DNA from: Sanghuangporus weigelae
Lineage: Eukaryota; Basidiomycota; Agaricomycetes; Hymenochaetales; Hymenochaetaceae
Length of the DNA: 64,000 nucleotides
Direction of reading: 5' to 3'
Assembly: GCA_033182465.1 (NCBI GenBank)
Contig: CP137325.1
Span: 2,046,001-2,110,000 of the forward strand
Part shown: positions 46,767 to 58,434 of the stretch, one piece after another
Layout: each line of letters starts with the position of its first letter
Numbering within the stretch: the first letter of the stretch is position 1
Translations under genes and position numbers: made by a program
The notes under the pieces: model-generated
Seen by the model: the letters and a program-made list of their open reading frames with translations, nothing else
What the model was told of the DNA's origin: nothing
Database searches by the model: none

Positions 46767-48920
46767 ATGGCATATCTCGCGCTACCGCTGGGCGCAGCGA
46801 CTCTGCTTGCTTGCTATGTCGTCACTCGATTCTTGCGAAGAAGGGGCAATCTTCCTCCAGGTCCACCGGGGCTCCCGATACTTGGCAATGCCCTGGAAAT
46901 CTTGCAGACTCGGGTGTGGAAGACCTTCGCCGACTGGGGTGGCTTGTATGGTGAGCTACAATCACTCCCTATCTTATTCACCGCTAACATCAGACATTTT
47001 GCAAGGTCCTGTTACTTATGCTGAAGCGCTAGGGCGTCCGATGATTATCATCAATACCGTTGACGCCGCTCGCGACCTGATGGAAAAGAAGGGCGCAATT
47101 TTTTCTAATAGGCCAAAGTTGCCTACTCTTGGAATGTGACTCGGTACCTATTTCCGGAAAGTCATCTACTAACGGTACATAGGATAGGATGGGACGTTAC
47201 CCTCCCGCTGCTACAATATAATAGCCCTCGATACCGTACTCAAAGGCGCCTGATGCAGGAACATCTTGGGCCATCTACCATTCGTTCTTTTGATAATGTA
47301 ATGGAAGAGCGCGTTCAGATTTTCCTCAATCGACTGCTTATTTCGCCGGATGAGTTCCATCAAGATATTCTTGGGTAGGTGACTGCAATTTTGTGTATGG
47401 TCTCATTCTCTAACATTACTCGATAGACATGTTGCTAGTATAAATCTCGTGGCCATCTATGGTCATAAAGTATCCTGCAACCCTTCCAAGGATCCTTTTG
47501 TTATGATGAATGACGAAGCAGTGAAGATGACAGTGTCAACGGGTAACCTGGGTTCAACAATCATAGATCTGTTTCCCTTCCGTCTGTTCTCCAGATTTTT
47601 TCCTCTTCAGTTTTCTCAAATCTTTTCCCTGACAGTCCGCCATTTGCCGCCCTGGTTTCCAGGCATGGGACTCAAACAAAAGGCCCTGCTGGCGCGTGAC
47701 GCCAAGTCGAAGGCATTTTCGTTGCCTTATGAAGGTGCGATGTCCAGAAAGGTATGCATATGGTCTTTGTACTTCGTATGAAGGTATCTGACGGCCTTCA
47801 TTTGATCAAAGGTCTCAGGAACCACAGATCCCGCTTTGTTGTACAAGATCTTCGACAATTATAGCCTTGCTAGTGGCATGAATTCGCAAGAGGAAGGGGA
47901 CATAAAAACCTTTGCTGGAACTTTCTATTTGGGTGAGCTGGATGAATCCTCTTAAAGCCCATCGGCTCTGACACTCAACGAATTAGTTGGTACCGAAACA
48001 GTAGGCCGCATCTCCCCCTTACGTAGAGCTACTAGCAGCTGATACATTCGCGGAGACGACCACTGCTCTTACAGTATTTTTCTTCATGATGGTCTCTAAC
48101 CGGCATGTCCAGAGGCGTGCTCAGGAGGAAATCGACAAAATAGTTGGCCATGATTGCCTCCCGTCATTCAGTGACAGAGCAAATCTCCCATTCATCGATT
48201 GTATTGTGAAGGAAGTTCTGAGGTACATCAGATTCGAATACTACTTACCACGTTACTAACTTTAGTGCCGCAGATTTCATCCTCCTGTTCCTCTCGGTAT
48301 ACCTCACGAGTCTACTCGGGCGCACGAATATCGTGGATGGGACATTCCAGGGCAAGCAATGGTCATTGCAAACATCTGGTAAGCTTTGGTTATGCAGTCC
48401 AAGAGATTTTGGATTTCACTTTGGTGGAATGACAGGCAAATGATGAGAGATGCGCAATCCTTCCCCGACCCAGAGAAATTCGACCCGGACAGACATGCCG
48501 CTCATTCTAAGACCCCTTATGATCCTGTTGCTCCCGTCTTCGGCTTCGGAAGAAGGTAGGCTTGTCTATTCATCTATTTTCGGGACCAACTACTTCACGA
48601 CAAACTCAATTTCACCACTAGGGTCTGCCCAGGTCGCGCATTCGCAGAATCTGTGATGTGGATAACGATAGCAAACGTTCTGGCGGCGTTCGATATTTCT
48701 CCATGGAAGGATCCGGTTACTGGAGAGGAGGTTCTCCCTGTTGCTGATAACAAAAGCAATATTATCAAGTAGGAACATTTTCTTCGCATCACCTGCCAGT
48801 GGTACATGCTGATTTGCATCCTCTCTTTTTAGTAACATTCCTCCATTTAAGTGTAGGATTCTTCCAAGGAAAAGTAAGCTTGCACAGATTAGCGGAAATT
48901 CTGGACTCGACTCAGCATAA
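46767..48920 (+). CDS. Cytochrome P450 monooxygenase
   Basis: A multi-exon P450 starting MAYLALPLGAATLLACYVV, a signal anchor, followed by the hinge RRRGNLPPGPPGLPILGNAL. Further motifs are helix C region RYRTQRRLMQEHLG, helix I region ending ETTTALTVFF, the ExxR in IVKEVLRC, the region DPEKFDPDRH, and the heme-binding loop FGFGRRVCPGRAF with its Cys. All junctions I checked keep frame, and the last exon ends GNSGLDSA at the stop. The style is that of large agaricomycete clans such as CYP5144 or CYP5037. It would hydroxylate a small molecule at the ER membrane. The helix I AGxDT motif reads YLADTF across a splice site and lacks a Gly, so activity is not certain. It lies between the two terpene synthase duplicates and could act on their product. 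Confidence 0.85.
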
Positions 48921-49214
48921 AGTATCCGGAATTGTTCTGTAAAGGATACAAATAGATATCAAGTTTGAATTGCATTTATACATCAGAAAGACGTGAATAT
49001 TGAAAACGAAAACACTTCTGTAAGTAGCAGGGGTCAACTATCTTTTCAGGACACTATTTTCCGTGATTAGGCAGCACACCGACTTATCTGCACTTGTTTC
49101 TGGGGAGCCGCGCTCATTGTTCGCTCATAGCCCTGTCCTTTCTTCGTTTTCTGTCCCGTCTCTCCTAGGTCCTGTCAGTGTGACAGTGCGTTTGACATCT
49201 CAAGAAATGATGAC

Positions 49215-50960
49215 GACGTCTGTACTTCAGTTCTCTATTTTAATTCTGCATCTCTAGTTAGTTCCGATGGTATGAATCCTTGACTAACAGCGCTCAGATA
49301 CCGGGGACAAAACTCGCACGGTGCAACACACAGAGACGTAGCAAACCTTCAGAAACAACCGGGCTTCTAACGCCCCCAGTTGCTTTCCTCACCACCGCTT
49401 TCAATCAGGGTGGTCTATCCTCTATCGATCTTGCAGTCTTTAAGGTCTTTATCTTTAGTCACTCGCGAAGGTTGATCTTGACTTTGGTTAGATACATATG
49501 TAGCTCGAATGATAATGGTGGTATGTCGCAATCGCAAGCATGGAAGTAGTATGTAATTTGTCTCCATTTCAGCAGTCCAAACTGCGTAACCGTTCCTACG
49601 CAGTCACGACAAATGGCAAATATCTCTATTTGTGATCCGCACGTACACAACAATGGCAAACGGTAAATATCTAGATGGAGAGTTAATTTCTAGCTCCATA
49701 CAGTCCGAGATCCTGCAATTTCTAGCGCTTGGACTAGAAATGGAAGCCATAACGGCCCCACACAAAATTACAATAGGCTTCATAAGTGCTTATCTTGGAA
49801 CGACGATCCTGGGTGTCCACAGTCTCATTTGTGATTGCGCAGAGCAATTCATACGCTGATATGTCACGGTTGCGAGCAGTGAGCCATACCAAAGCATCTT
49901 TTCCCCTCCGGCCAGGTCCTACTAGTAGAGGGACAATGAATCACTTTGAAAATCGGTGTCAAGTGATGCTCAAATTCTGCGCAATAAAATCTGTACTTGA
50001 AAGGGTTCACACAGTATGCAATATCTAGGAGTGCATATCCAAGAAAGGACAGGCACTCTGGCAGGAAAGATGAAGGCAGAATAAGCATTCCCAACTCCGG
50101 AGAGGTGCCGGAAGAATATAGGATATTTTGTGGCTGATGCCGGTATCTACGGGTAAATCAATTATTGCGACCCCTCCAAGAGCCCTGGAATATGCCCACT
50201 CATAGGAACTCCGAGAGCATTGTAACTTATTGGAACGGAATCGGGTCCAAGAAATCGAGGGTACTCGTCAAAATGATATCACAAGCTACATAATTGAAGG
50301 AAGAATCGGGGCATCTTCAGCAGAACAACAGCTAAGTCGTCTACGAGCTTGAGCTGTTGAGGTTGACAAGCGCCAAATCGAGGCAAGGTTGAATATTCTA
50401 ACGCTTTCATCACGTATGTGAGAGTAGCTTGCTACTGCTATCGTGACACCAACCCCTATGCTGCGACGAAGAGCTGCATCATCGCCCAAAAGATAGCCTC
50501 TAGCTGATGCTTCGGCAATACAGAGGGCCTCAAATCTGGCGATGGGTTGTTCGGAGCCTTGATAATGAATATTGCATCGTTTCAAGGATGGAACGATAAA
50601 GTTGCGCAGCTACGCTCTATCAGTCTGAGTCTCTATGATTGACGATTGCTAACCGTTGTCCGGAGTATTGAAGATGCTAATCGATGGGCTTACGCGAAAT
50701 GGCTCGTCCTCACCAAAGAGAGTAATGCCATACTGAACGGATATAACTGCCCAGCGGCTCTAGTGGCACCATCTGGTGAATGTAAAAAATTCAATGATGC
50801 AGCCAAGTCGATATTGCCAAATATTGAATTGAAAGTAGGGGAGATATGTTTTCAGATTGTGATTCACGGGCGCTAGTGTTTGACAGAGAGGGCATGATCG
50901 GAAACGCTGAGCGGGCTGCAATGTATAGAGTTACACTCTGAAAAGTTATGGTTCCGTACT
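49215..50960. repeat. Segmental duplication, copy 2 (carries a decayed terpene synthase)
   Basis: Counterpart of 38590-40235. Matches run from the 3' flank (actcgcacggtgcaacacac) through the gene to upstream. Beyond 50880 it matches 42838 onward instead, so the two partial copies together show a longer original unit. Confidence 0.7.
49690..50895 (-). pseudogene. Terpene synthase pseudogene (full-length but broken)
   Basis: Similarity to the intact gene runs over the whole length: CNIHYQGSEQPIARFEALCI, EASARGYLLGDDAALRRSIG and SYSHIRDESVRI in exon 2, and the last exon region near 49700-49760. Exon 2 loses the frame after about residue 75, the segment with the first acidic metal-binding motif is deleted, and several short insertions and deletions affect the rest. 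The ATG position (50895) and intron 1 boundaries are shifted as well. It cannot encode an active cyclase. It pairs with the FMN dehydrogenase remnant downstream. Confidence 0.82.
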
Positions 50961-51590
50961 CAGCGGGCAAAACACCATAGCTTTCGATATCATTTTCCCT
51001 ATCTGAAATATGGAGAACGATATCCCAATCACTATTACTTATAGGTAATGAGCGCGAAATTGTGGTGATCAGTTGGAGCCTTGGAGGGATTACAGCATTT
51101 CTCTAATCCATCCATTCGCGACGAAGATAACGGCGATGTGCCGACTCCTAAAGATACAGGAAACGGGTGAGTTTACTTGGCAGAGCGCCAATATTATGCA
51201 ATGCCAGAGATTATTTTCCATCCAATGAGCATTTACATGGAAAAACTTGTGTCTAAATCGCTGACCTTGTTCTCCTATCTCGCTGATGTCTGAGGACTGT
51301 TTTTAGCCACGCTCTCTTCCGGATCTTTGGACAGAATTTCGTGTAGTCCGGCATTGTCCCTGGTGTCCAGTCTGACTCAAAAGAAAATAGCGAATCAATC
51401 ATCACGCTTATGTAGAAGTCATTATGAGGGAGGCACAATACCACCAAGCGGAAACGAGCCAAATAGAATTTATCCTAGCTATACCGGAATTCGAATTCTC
51501 TCTTCTTCAAAATCTCCGCGAAGTCAGTATTATCGGGTGAAAAAGCGAATTCGGAGCTGGAGTTCTACAGATGGTGCGAGCTCAGACAAG
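50961..51590. repeat. Spacer of segmental copy 2
   Basis: Matches 42900-43470 without the MITE. No gene. Confidence 0.7.
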
Positions 51591-51599
51591 GGATAAAGG

Positions 51600-53010
51600 T
51601 ATGGCGAGCAACAGGAAGCTGCATCTCACCGTGCTTTCGATGTTACATCCAGTATTGCGCTGTGACTCCGCAACGAGACGGATGAGTTTGAGGTGGTCGA
51701 AGTAGAAAAACCGCCAACTTACTCCTGACTTCAATCCGTTGAATACAGATACAAAGTGTAACGTCTGGCGTACTATTGAACGAGCAATTCGTCCAGGACA
51801 TGTGGGACATTGGAGCGTGTCATTGCTTAGAATTTGGCCATTTGTGGCTGCCAATCCAATCGCTCGATCTTCATGATGGGGATTCATCAAAACATCGCTC
51901 AGACCCGTACAATGATGGGCACTTTCTGGAACGAGTTCTTTGACTTTCGCTGCACGTAACAGGCGCATACCAAGTGTGATCTCGGTCTCGCTTATCCAAA
52001 TGATACGTTCCCGCATCTCCGCAAGCCTGTAGTATCAAGTTCGTGAATGCCGAGTTACGATGCCAGTTAGTCCGCGATAGCAGAGAGCGAAGAACGACGA
52101 AACTCACGCTTTGACATAGAGGAAAGGTCGACCAGTACGGACGACCTTTGCACCAAGGTAAAGTGCCTCTAATACATCCGCACAAGAAAAGTTGAGTTAC
52201 ACATGCGCGATAGATCTCCTCATCGGTTTATCTGTCTCGCGTCGGACTCCGCCATCCATGTAAACTGCAAAATGTCGTTAGTAACCATACCCTCCGTCTC
52301 GCTGTCTGTACAAAATGATGGCATACTTTCAAATCTAGAGAATATATCGGGTCGCCGTCCACGAAGTCTTCCCACATGCGCGCGTTATGTTCAATTCACC
52401 TTCAAGATGTCTTTGCTTAATCTAACCCGTTGCGCACACAACAATAGTGGTAGTAGATCGAAAGCCTAACTTTGAAGTAGATGGGTCACGTGCAGAAATA
52501 GGACGAAGAACCCATGCGTTGAAGGAGAACCTCGAAGAACCGCGGATATTCTCTTCGTGCGCTATGTACAAAAACAAAGACCATAATGACGAGGGCAGGC
52601 GAAAACAGTAATGAGATGCACCCACCGACCCGTCATCAGCCGCCGATGCGAAGAAGGCCCAAGCCTTGTGCGACACATTTAGCACTCAACTCAGTGGCGG
52701 TGTCTCTTTCTCAGGTAGTTCCACGCGAATCTCATCCTGCGTCTGCTTCTTCTCTTTCTTAGCTTGACTAATCGCATGCGCAGAACCAGCATCGAGTGAA
52801 CCGAGGTGCTTTGCTGGAGGTGTATTGTCCGCAATTGCGCTGAGAGGATGGATTGACTTTCCTGTATATTTAAGCATGATATTCGCTCCACCAAAAGCGG
52901 CGTCAGCTAGTGTATCAACGCGACTTGTAACAGGACATGACTAACCGATAAGAATTCAGTCGCATCGTACACCTCGTTTCGGATGATATCCAGCATGACC
53001 TGTCAACTTG
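51600..53010 (-). pseudogene. Cytochrome b2-like FMN dehydrogenase, decayed copy 2
   Basis: From right to left: a b5-like scrap (CDATEFLS near 52960), GGANIMLKYTGKSIHPL, the hinge TPPAKHLGSLDAGSAHAI and KKTQ-type linker with RVELPEKETPPLS (52870-52690), SHKAWAFFASAADD, and HEENIRGSSRFSFNAW. Then come LRPISARDPSTSKLG, a RPYW-type scrap of the FMN-binding loop near 52140, and ERIIWISETEITLGMRLL near 52000-51940. The hinge and linker are better kept than in copy 1, but most of the FMN barrel, including the active site, is missing. Frames change several times. A dead gene; the family normally oxidises L-lactate or related 2-hydroxy acids. Confidence 0.75.
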
Positions 53011-53566
53011 TTCTTAGGAAACATAGTGAAGGCAACATTCTGTTTCGCTCGAGAGTAAGGAAGAGGTATATCGAGAGAACCATGGTCGGAAATCAAAAGA
53101 GTGTCTACGGCCAGCTGATGGAAGTTAGGTGAAGCTATTTGCGGGCCGGAGGTAGTAAGAATAAAACGAAGAGCGATCAAGATTAGAATACACAGCTACT
53201 GTCCGTGAACGAGCTTTATATTACATAATAGCAAAATGCCGTTCGAATAAGTTCGGACTTTTTGCTGGTAATCTAAGTTAGTCTCTCGTATCAAACGCTC
53301 CTTATACCAACGGATAGACGGCAACACATGTGTGGTAGAGGCTAATGAGGCCAGAGTCGAAGGTGAACGTCGGCTGATCGAGTTGTGCATCTGCAGAAAC
53401 GAAGGATGCAAGAGTTCATGCAACCACAAATTTCCTATTTCCCGTGAAGGTCTCCACTCGCACCGGGCCTGAATTAAGTCAGGATCGATATGGTGTAACG
53501 AACCTAGACAAAATGAGACGCACATATGACTCCTTTGTCTCCATGCCCGTGTCGGCACCACTGATC
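53011..53566. other. Intergenic region, no gene seen
   Basis: An open stretch at 53196-53561 on the minus strand is mostly 3' flank of the DNAJC17-like gene in another frame and shows no motif. Confidence 0.5.
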
Positions 53567-54910
53567 TCAGCTTTCTTTCGCTTCCTGTTCTCTAATCTCT
53601 CGCTCCAGACGTTCGCGTTCGGCCTGTCGCAATCTCATCAGCGTGAGCGACTCGTAGTCCAATCCTGTAACGACCGGAGCTGAATTGGAGAGTGGGGACG
53701 CATCTGGTAACGAGGGCTACAGTAGGCCATTAGCGAAAGTATCCAAAGGTAGCAGCAGGAAAGTCAACATACGAATGATTCCGGGAACGAAGAAAATGAT
53801 GATAAGTCCGACGACTTCGATACATTTGCCAACAACGCCTCAGTCCTTCCCGTTGTCCGAGGCGCGGAGTTCTGGCTTTGCACCCGTTCTTCCGAGGTAG
53901 ATTTCGCTTTCTTCGTGTCTAACATGCCTTTCCTCTTCAGCCATCCTAGGATGGGTGGCTCCCTTCCTTCTGCCCAGCTGATATCTACCCCGTCCAGCCT
54001 GCGATCCGTTCGACCACTTGCACACACAGCAGCAAATGCATCGCCAATTTGCCGGAATGGTACCAAAGCAACGCCTGACTTCGGAGGCTTTGTCGGAGCC
54101 TTCTTTGGAGATTTCAGAGAAAGGACAATAGATGAGGCGTCAACAGCGCCAAATTGGTCGAGTAGAGCAGCAAGAGCGTCCGATGAAGTGAGGTCGGGAT
54201 GCGATGATAACGAGTACTTGACTTTTACGGTAGTATCAAGGTGGCCTGTGAACAAGGGCGTCAGAGCAAATGATATCGATGAAGAGAATAGCGCCATACC
54301 TAATGAAGGAACGTCATCCTCATCCTCCGGAGAAGATTCAGAAGTTTTTTCGTCAACTTCCGTCTGCTTTCTTAGTGCCTCCATCTTCTCTTCGCGCATC
54401 TTTCTCCCTTGCTCCTTGATTCGTTCGATTTCCTGAGCTCGCTCTCTCTCCTCCTTCGCCTTGTCTGTCTTCTGACGCTTTGATGCCATCCGCTCTGCCT
54501 CTTCAAGGTCTGTCTGCATGGCCTTTCTTTTCTGGTCAAACTTCGAGAAGCGAGCCTTGCGAGCCTCTTTGGCCCGAACGGACGACGTGAGAGCAAGCCG
54601 CCGAAGCGGATCGAGCAAAAGCTCGTACGCCTGGTTGAGTTCATGGAACTTCTGTGCTACGAAGGAGCCTGTCAATAAGCCAGAAACATAACGTATTTCA
54701 ATCAGCGAGAAACATGCCTGCGAGAGGGTTGTTTGGATTCTAGAAAGAGAGTATGAGCTTAACAGAAGTCGGAAGCAAGATACGAGGACTTACTCTGTCA
54801 GGATGCACTTTGAGTGAAAGTTTCCTGTAAGCTGATTTTATCTCCTGGTCTGTGGCTTCGAGCCCAACATTGAGCAGCTCGTATGGACTCAATTCCTCCT
54901 CAGTCGACAT
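53567..54910 (-). CDS. DNAJC17/Cwf23-like J-domain protein with RRM
   Basis: Exons 54794..54910, 54718..54739, 53773..54668 and 53567..53716 agree in phase and give 394 residues. The J domain opens at [20 protein letters not shown] and has the HPD tripeptide in [15 protein letters not shown], formed across a 22-base microexon. A basic helix ([20 protein letters not shown]) and an RRM-like domain with [13 protein letters not shown] follow. The C-terminus [19 protein letters not shown] is the hallmark of the family. Human DNAJC17 and yeast Cwc23/fission yeast Cwf23 act with the spliceosome, so a nuclear splicing role is likely. The second intron begins with GC, not GT (GC..AG). The gene looks intact and is a conserved housekeeping anchor in this region. 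Confidence 0.88.
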
Positions 54911-55322
54911 TGCGGTTGAAGGCAAAGGTCAGTTACCCACGGAGACAATCAATCTCTTGTGATTTTGATTAGTCAGCAACTCTTACTTAGAACACGAAGA
55001 CTCGAATTGTACTAAGGAGTACTCTCGAATCTAACGCCCTTTCATCTGAGCTGATTCTGACAAGTATATTTATTGAACATGATGATGCATCGAATACGAA
55101 CAGATTCGAAATCTAGTCTTCCACATCGAGGGAGAAACACCTTGACCATTCCTCTTCGAGAAACGCGCCTGTGAAGTTTAATCGAGCGGGAGCTTCACAA
55201 CTGAACACTGCAGAGCTTCTTGGCCTTCTAATATGCTGTATCTCCTCCTGCCCCGCGTGCAACTTCAGGCTTTGCTGTTTTCATAATTCCCTGCATATAG
55301 GACAAGTCAACGAAGTATCATA
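54911..55322. other. Intergenic region, no gene seen
   Basis: Upstream region of the J-protein gene and 3' flank of kinase B1. Nothing else is seen. Confidence 0.55.
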
Positions 55323-58101
55323 TTATCGAATTGATATCTCACATATCCGTGCGTGCCTATCTGCACATCCGACGGAAACCCGACTGTCAGACTGACTAAA
55401 GCTGACCGAGAGAGCAGGACCGTATGAACACCGTAACATAAGCGCAACAGTCCCGGTACGGTTCTCTACGATACATATTGAATGGTCCTTCGAGACACTC
55501 GCAATCCATCTTCCATCTGGACTCATTGAAGCACCAATTATGCAGTCTCGGTGACCAAGGAATGCCATGACATTTACACTGCCACGTTCACCATCACGAA
55601 AAGCAAGCTTGGCTTCGAGACTACTGCTATCGGTCACGCCGTCAGGCCGACCTCCGGTAGGAGGATCGGGAAGTCTTCGCTTTGTCCTTGAGCACCGTAT
55701 CTCGACACGGTCGATATTGGTTATGTCATTCGCAGAACTCGACGATTTTTTTCCCGGAGGAAGTGGGAGACGACGACCAGGGACAGCAACAAGAGCACTT
55801 ATGTCCCATTGCTTAACCGTCCTATTAGCGCTTCCACTTAGGAGAAATGTACCATTCGGCGAGAACGAGACGCAAGATACAGACTCCTGATGACCTCTGA
55901 GTCTTTCTACAAGATTTCCGCTCTATATCTCCCAGATACGCACTACAGAATCCGAAGAGCCTGCAGCGACCAGCTTATCGTCCGGAGAGATTGCAACACA
56001 GTTCATTTCCGTGAAAACGCCAGGAGGCCCTTTAGACTGGAGAACCTTCTTTAGACCTTCGCCTACGTCCCAAATCCGTACAGCAGAGTCACTCGATGCG
56101 GAGACAATGAATTTCCCATTGTGAGAGAACTCAATCGAGTGTATCTTCCGTCGATGTCCTTGGAAGATGTGCCTGACTCGCCTTGTCATGATCTCCCATA
56201 CTTTAAATAAGAGAAGTGGAGTCAAGGATGCGTGTCTTTAGATAAGAGGCCAGTTTTACCTTGATAGAGTTACCTGCGGCTTCGAAAGCTATGTACCTGC
56301 CATCCGGGCTGAAGCAAAGACTTTGTATATATAAACCGGCGCTCGAATCTAAGCTTCCATCATATAAAGAGCTACTTCTGCGTTAAAAATAGTCTATGGA
56401 GACACAGCAATGCGCACCAGGTTCTTCGCCAAGTTTTTGTGTCGTATATCCTGATGATCCTCTTACAACACGCGGCAAGGAATTTACCATCTGCGGAAAA
56501 TCGAACACATTCGACGGGGCTAAGATATCATCATTAGGTTGTCTCCTCTTCCGAATTGTTTTACTCACCTTTCATGCTTCAGAGTCCGACCCAAATGCAC
56601 ATCATGTATCTGTTCTATGTATGGGTTTAAAACGGCGAACCATCCTTTGCCATCCTCCCTCAACTCTGCTTTCTTTGGGAACGAGCCAATTAACGGAGGT
56701 TGATGTACGACGAAGGCATAAGTATTATTAGTAGGGCCTTGCGTTGCACGAAGGGCAACCAGAACGGTTTCTCTGCTTGCTGGCGATTCCAAGGCAACAT
56801 CCAAAGATAAAAAAACCATGACGTCAATAGAAGAAATCATTTCAAGACCATAGAATCCGAACCGTTTTTAAGTCCATTCAAACCACTGTCCGAGATCACA
56901 GGTGGAGAACACCTAGTTGCATCTCCTGATCTCTTCTGGTTATAATCCTGAGCCACTTGTTTTGACGTCAGTCGAACAATAATGGCGTGCATGTCAGGTC
57001 TTCTATCAGGCTCGTGCTTCCAACAATCAAGGCAAATATCCCAGATATCTCGAGTTTGATCCAAAGTTTGCGAAGTTCGGTATTCAGATTGCTGAGGTAA
57101 AATTGGCATTTCGTGGAGTATTATGGCCGCTATGGACTGCGCGTCGGAAAGATCTGCATATGGCCTCTGCCTTGCAAATAGCTCCTAAAATTGTCATATC
57201 AGTAAATTTGTTCATCAAGGTGGATTTCCCAAATTTCTCACGAATACGGTCATGCCAAATGCCCAGACGTCACTAGATTTAGTATGGCCGACAGTTCGGG
57301 TTGAATACTCGAGGAGCTCGCAAGCAAGATAGCGTGATGTTCCTCTTATTCCGCTGCTGGGAATCACTATGCTTCGTGACGCACTTGTTATGCGAGCGCA
57401 TCCAAAATCGCACAGAAGAGCCTCACCGTCGGTCGATACCAGAACATTGTCCTACACGTGATGAATCAGAACGAAAAATGCCTTCAGCTCGTTGTAGTTC
57501 ACCGATTTAATGTCTGAGTGAACAATGCCTTGGTCATGTAAGTATGCAGGGCCACGAGCAATACCAACAATCTACTTGACTCATCAGGAATTCGTAATAG
57601 TCTACAAAGGACATTCTGACCAGTCGTAATATGTCGCATTGCACATGTGCTCTCACATATGACCATGCTGATCCTCTATCCATCCATTCCGAAATGAGAA
57701 GGGGATATCTGTATTCGTTAGCAAAAGCATAACCGAGCAAAGGGAGAACATGGGGATGATCGAGCTTCGACCATACGTAAATTTCTTTCTTAAAGAGCTG
57801 TAAAGGCGAGTTTCTGTGAGAAAGCCAGTGCAGTCATATTACCGTTTTGATGTCTTCCTTCAGATAGAATCGCAGGGGCTTGATAGCGACCCTTGTCTTC
57901 CCGCGACCTGGAAGGTTGCAACGTCCTTTGAAAACATCACCATAGCCTCCGCCTCCGATGAAATTCCTCTCCTTGAAGAGGACCAGCGAAGAGAGATCGA
58001 GGTGCTTTAACTGGTTGAGTATTTCAGGAACGATTTTTCTCTAACGGATTTGCATTTGACGCTTCATCACTCGAGCCGGAGTCTGAGCTCGAATCGTCCA
58101 T
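55323..58101 (-). CDS. TKL-type protein kinase fused to Tup1-like WD40 propeller (kinase B1)
   Basis: Same plan as kinase A1. The kinase has FIGGGGYGDVFKG, VAIKPLRF, LFKKEIYVWSKLDH, VHSDIKS, LLCDFGCARI, LACEL and SSDVWAFGMTVF, then CLDCWKHEPDRRPDMHAI. The C-terminal propeller has KVWEIMTRRVRHIFQGHRR, HSIEFSHNGKFIVSASSDSA, VRIWDVGEGLKKVL, ISPDDKLVAAGSSDSVVRIW and VSCVSFSPNGTFLLSGSANR. A linker with RRLPLPPG precedes FLGHRDCIIGASMSPDGRWI. Order and spacing fit the Tup1 propeller closely. The acidic leader MDDSSSDSGSSDEASNANPL from 58101 continues in frame with kinase B2's leader pattern, but a run of five A (about 58033-58037) puts it one base out of frame with VPEILNQLKHLDLS. This may be a sequencing error or a real break. 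The kinase and WD40 exons are open. Confidence 0.8.
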
Positions 58102-58434
58102 TAGTAGTTAGACGGATCTCATATGTCTTGCTAGTAGCGGGAATACGAGACCAGCATGAAACCAGAGTTGACCAACGACGTGGTGGAATGGGAAAGGCAT
58201 ATACGAGTTAGGGCTTAGCTATCTTATTACGTAAGTCGGTGTTGACGTAATTGATAAAGGCTGCTAAACTTAACCTTGGTCGACCAGCAGTGATGAAGAC
58301 CGTTAATGACATAATTCCCAATCAGGTTCAGAGGGATGGAGAGCGTTTGCTGCGGTATATTTCGAATGTCTCCTGATCTCCTCTTCGTATCGCTCGTAGT
58401 CTGAAATTGCCCTCGCAACGAAAAAAGTAACGAC
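58102..58434. other. Intergenic region between divergent genes
   Basis: Shared upstream region of kinase B1 and the coiled-coil gene. No gene is seen. Confidence 0.5.

Noticed and set aside
53196-53561. 121-codon minus-strand open stretch
   Set aside because: It begins in the last exon of the J-protein gene in another frame and has no motif of its own.
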